A stretch of 64,000 bases of DNA, taken from assembly GCA_024734555.1 (NCBI GenBank), contig JANPWX010000449.1, positions 5,751,764 to 5,815,763 of the forward strand. Direction: 5' to 3'. The notes under the pieces were generated by a model that saw only the letters and a program-made list of their open reading frames with translations, was not told the DNA's origin and did not search any database. The first letter of the stretch is position 1. The number at the start of each line of letters is the position of its first letter. This DNA comes from Trochalopteron elliotii. Its lineage: Eukaryota > Chordata > Aves > Passeriformes > Leiothrichidae. Below, in pieces: positions 63,573 through 64,000 of the stretch. The position numbers were made by a program, and so were the translations under genes.

Positions 63573-64000
63573 CTTCTGACACCAAGCTGAGCAGTGTAGC
63601 TGACACACTTCAGGGATGCGATGCCATCCAGAGGGACCTGGACAAGCTTGAGAACTGGGCTTAAGGGACTTTCATGAGGTTTAAGTGCACCAAGTGCAAG
63701 ATGCTCCACATAGGTCTGGGCAACTCCCAGTATGAACACAGGCTGGAAACAGATAGAGAACAGCCCTGCTGAGAAGGGCTTGGGGGTGCTGGTGGGTGAG
63801 AGGCTGGCCATGAGCTGTCAGTGTGCACTCACAGCCCAGAAAGCCAAACGTGTCCTAGGCTGCATCCAAAGCAGTGTGGGCAGCAGGGCCAGGGAGGGGA
63901 TTCTGCCCCTCTGCTCTGCTCTGCTCTGCTCTGCTCTGCTCTGCTCTGCTCTGCTCTGCTCTGCTGAGATCCCACCAGTGGCGTGACAATCTGTCTGGTA
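63573..64000 (+). mobile_element. Second CR1 LINE copy, continues past the window
   Basis: It starts upstream in the CR1 order relative to its neighbour ('caagctgagcagtgtagctgacacactt'), so it is a separate 5'-truncated insertion. It runs through 'cagcccagaaagccaaacgtgtcctaggctgcat' and contains a pentanucleotide expansion. Confidence 0.85.
63909..63963. repeat. (CTCTG)11 pentanucleotide repeat within CR1
   Basis: Eleven perfect CTCTG units expanded from the 'ccctctgctctg' text normally found at this place in CR1. Confidence 0.95.

Noticed and set aside
32300..64000. Expected neighbour DDX10
   Set aside because: In mammals DDX10 lies upstream of EXPH5, but no helicase motif or CpG-island first exon was seen here; it presumably lies beyond the right edge.
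1..64000. CRISPR arrays, operons, tRNA or rRNA genes
   Set aside because: No regularly spaced repeats with unique spacers, no cloverleaf-like segments and no rRNA-like sequence were found. The organism is a vertebrate.

Overview
The window looks like a piece of a bird chromosome, most likely a songbird. The evidence is the repeat set: many 5'-truncated CR1 LINEs with their typical 3' tails, several avian-style endogenous retroviral LTRs with short target-site duplications (TSDs), and very few SINEs. There is no sign of bacterial or mammalian organisation.

Only one protein-coding gene can be supported. It lies on the minus strand from about 31.5 kb to the left edge and encodes the Rab27 effector exophilin-5 (EXPH5, Slac2-b). 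All six coding exons expected for the 5' part of the gene were placed by hand: exon 1 at 31360-31478, exon 2 at 14014-14171, exon 3 at 9708-9852, exon 4 at 5079-5127, exon 5 at 3437-3563, and a giant exon 6 from 1946 to the left edge, where it is still open. Every junction has GT/AG borders and the phases join without a stop. The visible protein is 848 residues: a synaptotagmin-like homology domain split over exons 1 and 2, then a long disordered Ser/Asn/Arg/Tyr-rich tail that continues outside the window. A CpG island covers exon 1 and its promoter but is broken by a 377-base assembly gap (31543-31919).

The introns (14172-31359 is the largest) hold an LTR-flanked ERVL-type element with a short internal region full of tandem repeats, a well-preserved solo LTR with a perfect 5-bp TSD, microsatellites and a few very old repeats. 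A second CpG island sits inside intron 1 at about 15.75-16.02 kb. It contains a minus-strand ATG frame that ends at a GT donor in exactly the phase needed to splice into EXPH5 exon 2, so it is a candidate alternative first exon lacking the first Rab27-binding helix. This is the most interesting lead in the window.

From 32.3 kb to 64 kb I see no convincing protein-coding exon. This is the upstream flank of EXPH5. It is filled with CR1 fragments (some nested), at least six LTRs or LTR candidates, low-complexity tracts, and one stretch near 58.4 kb that looks like the terminal exon of a non-coding transcript. I found no tRNA, rRNA, CRISPR or novel multi-gene system, and most of the short open frames in the window are chance frames.
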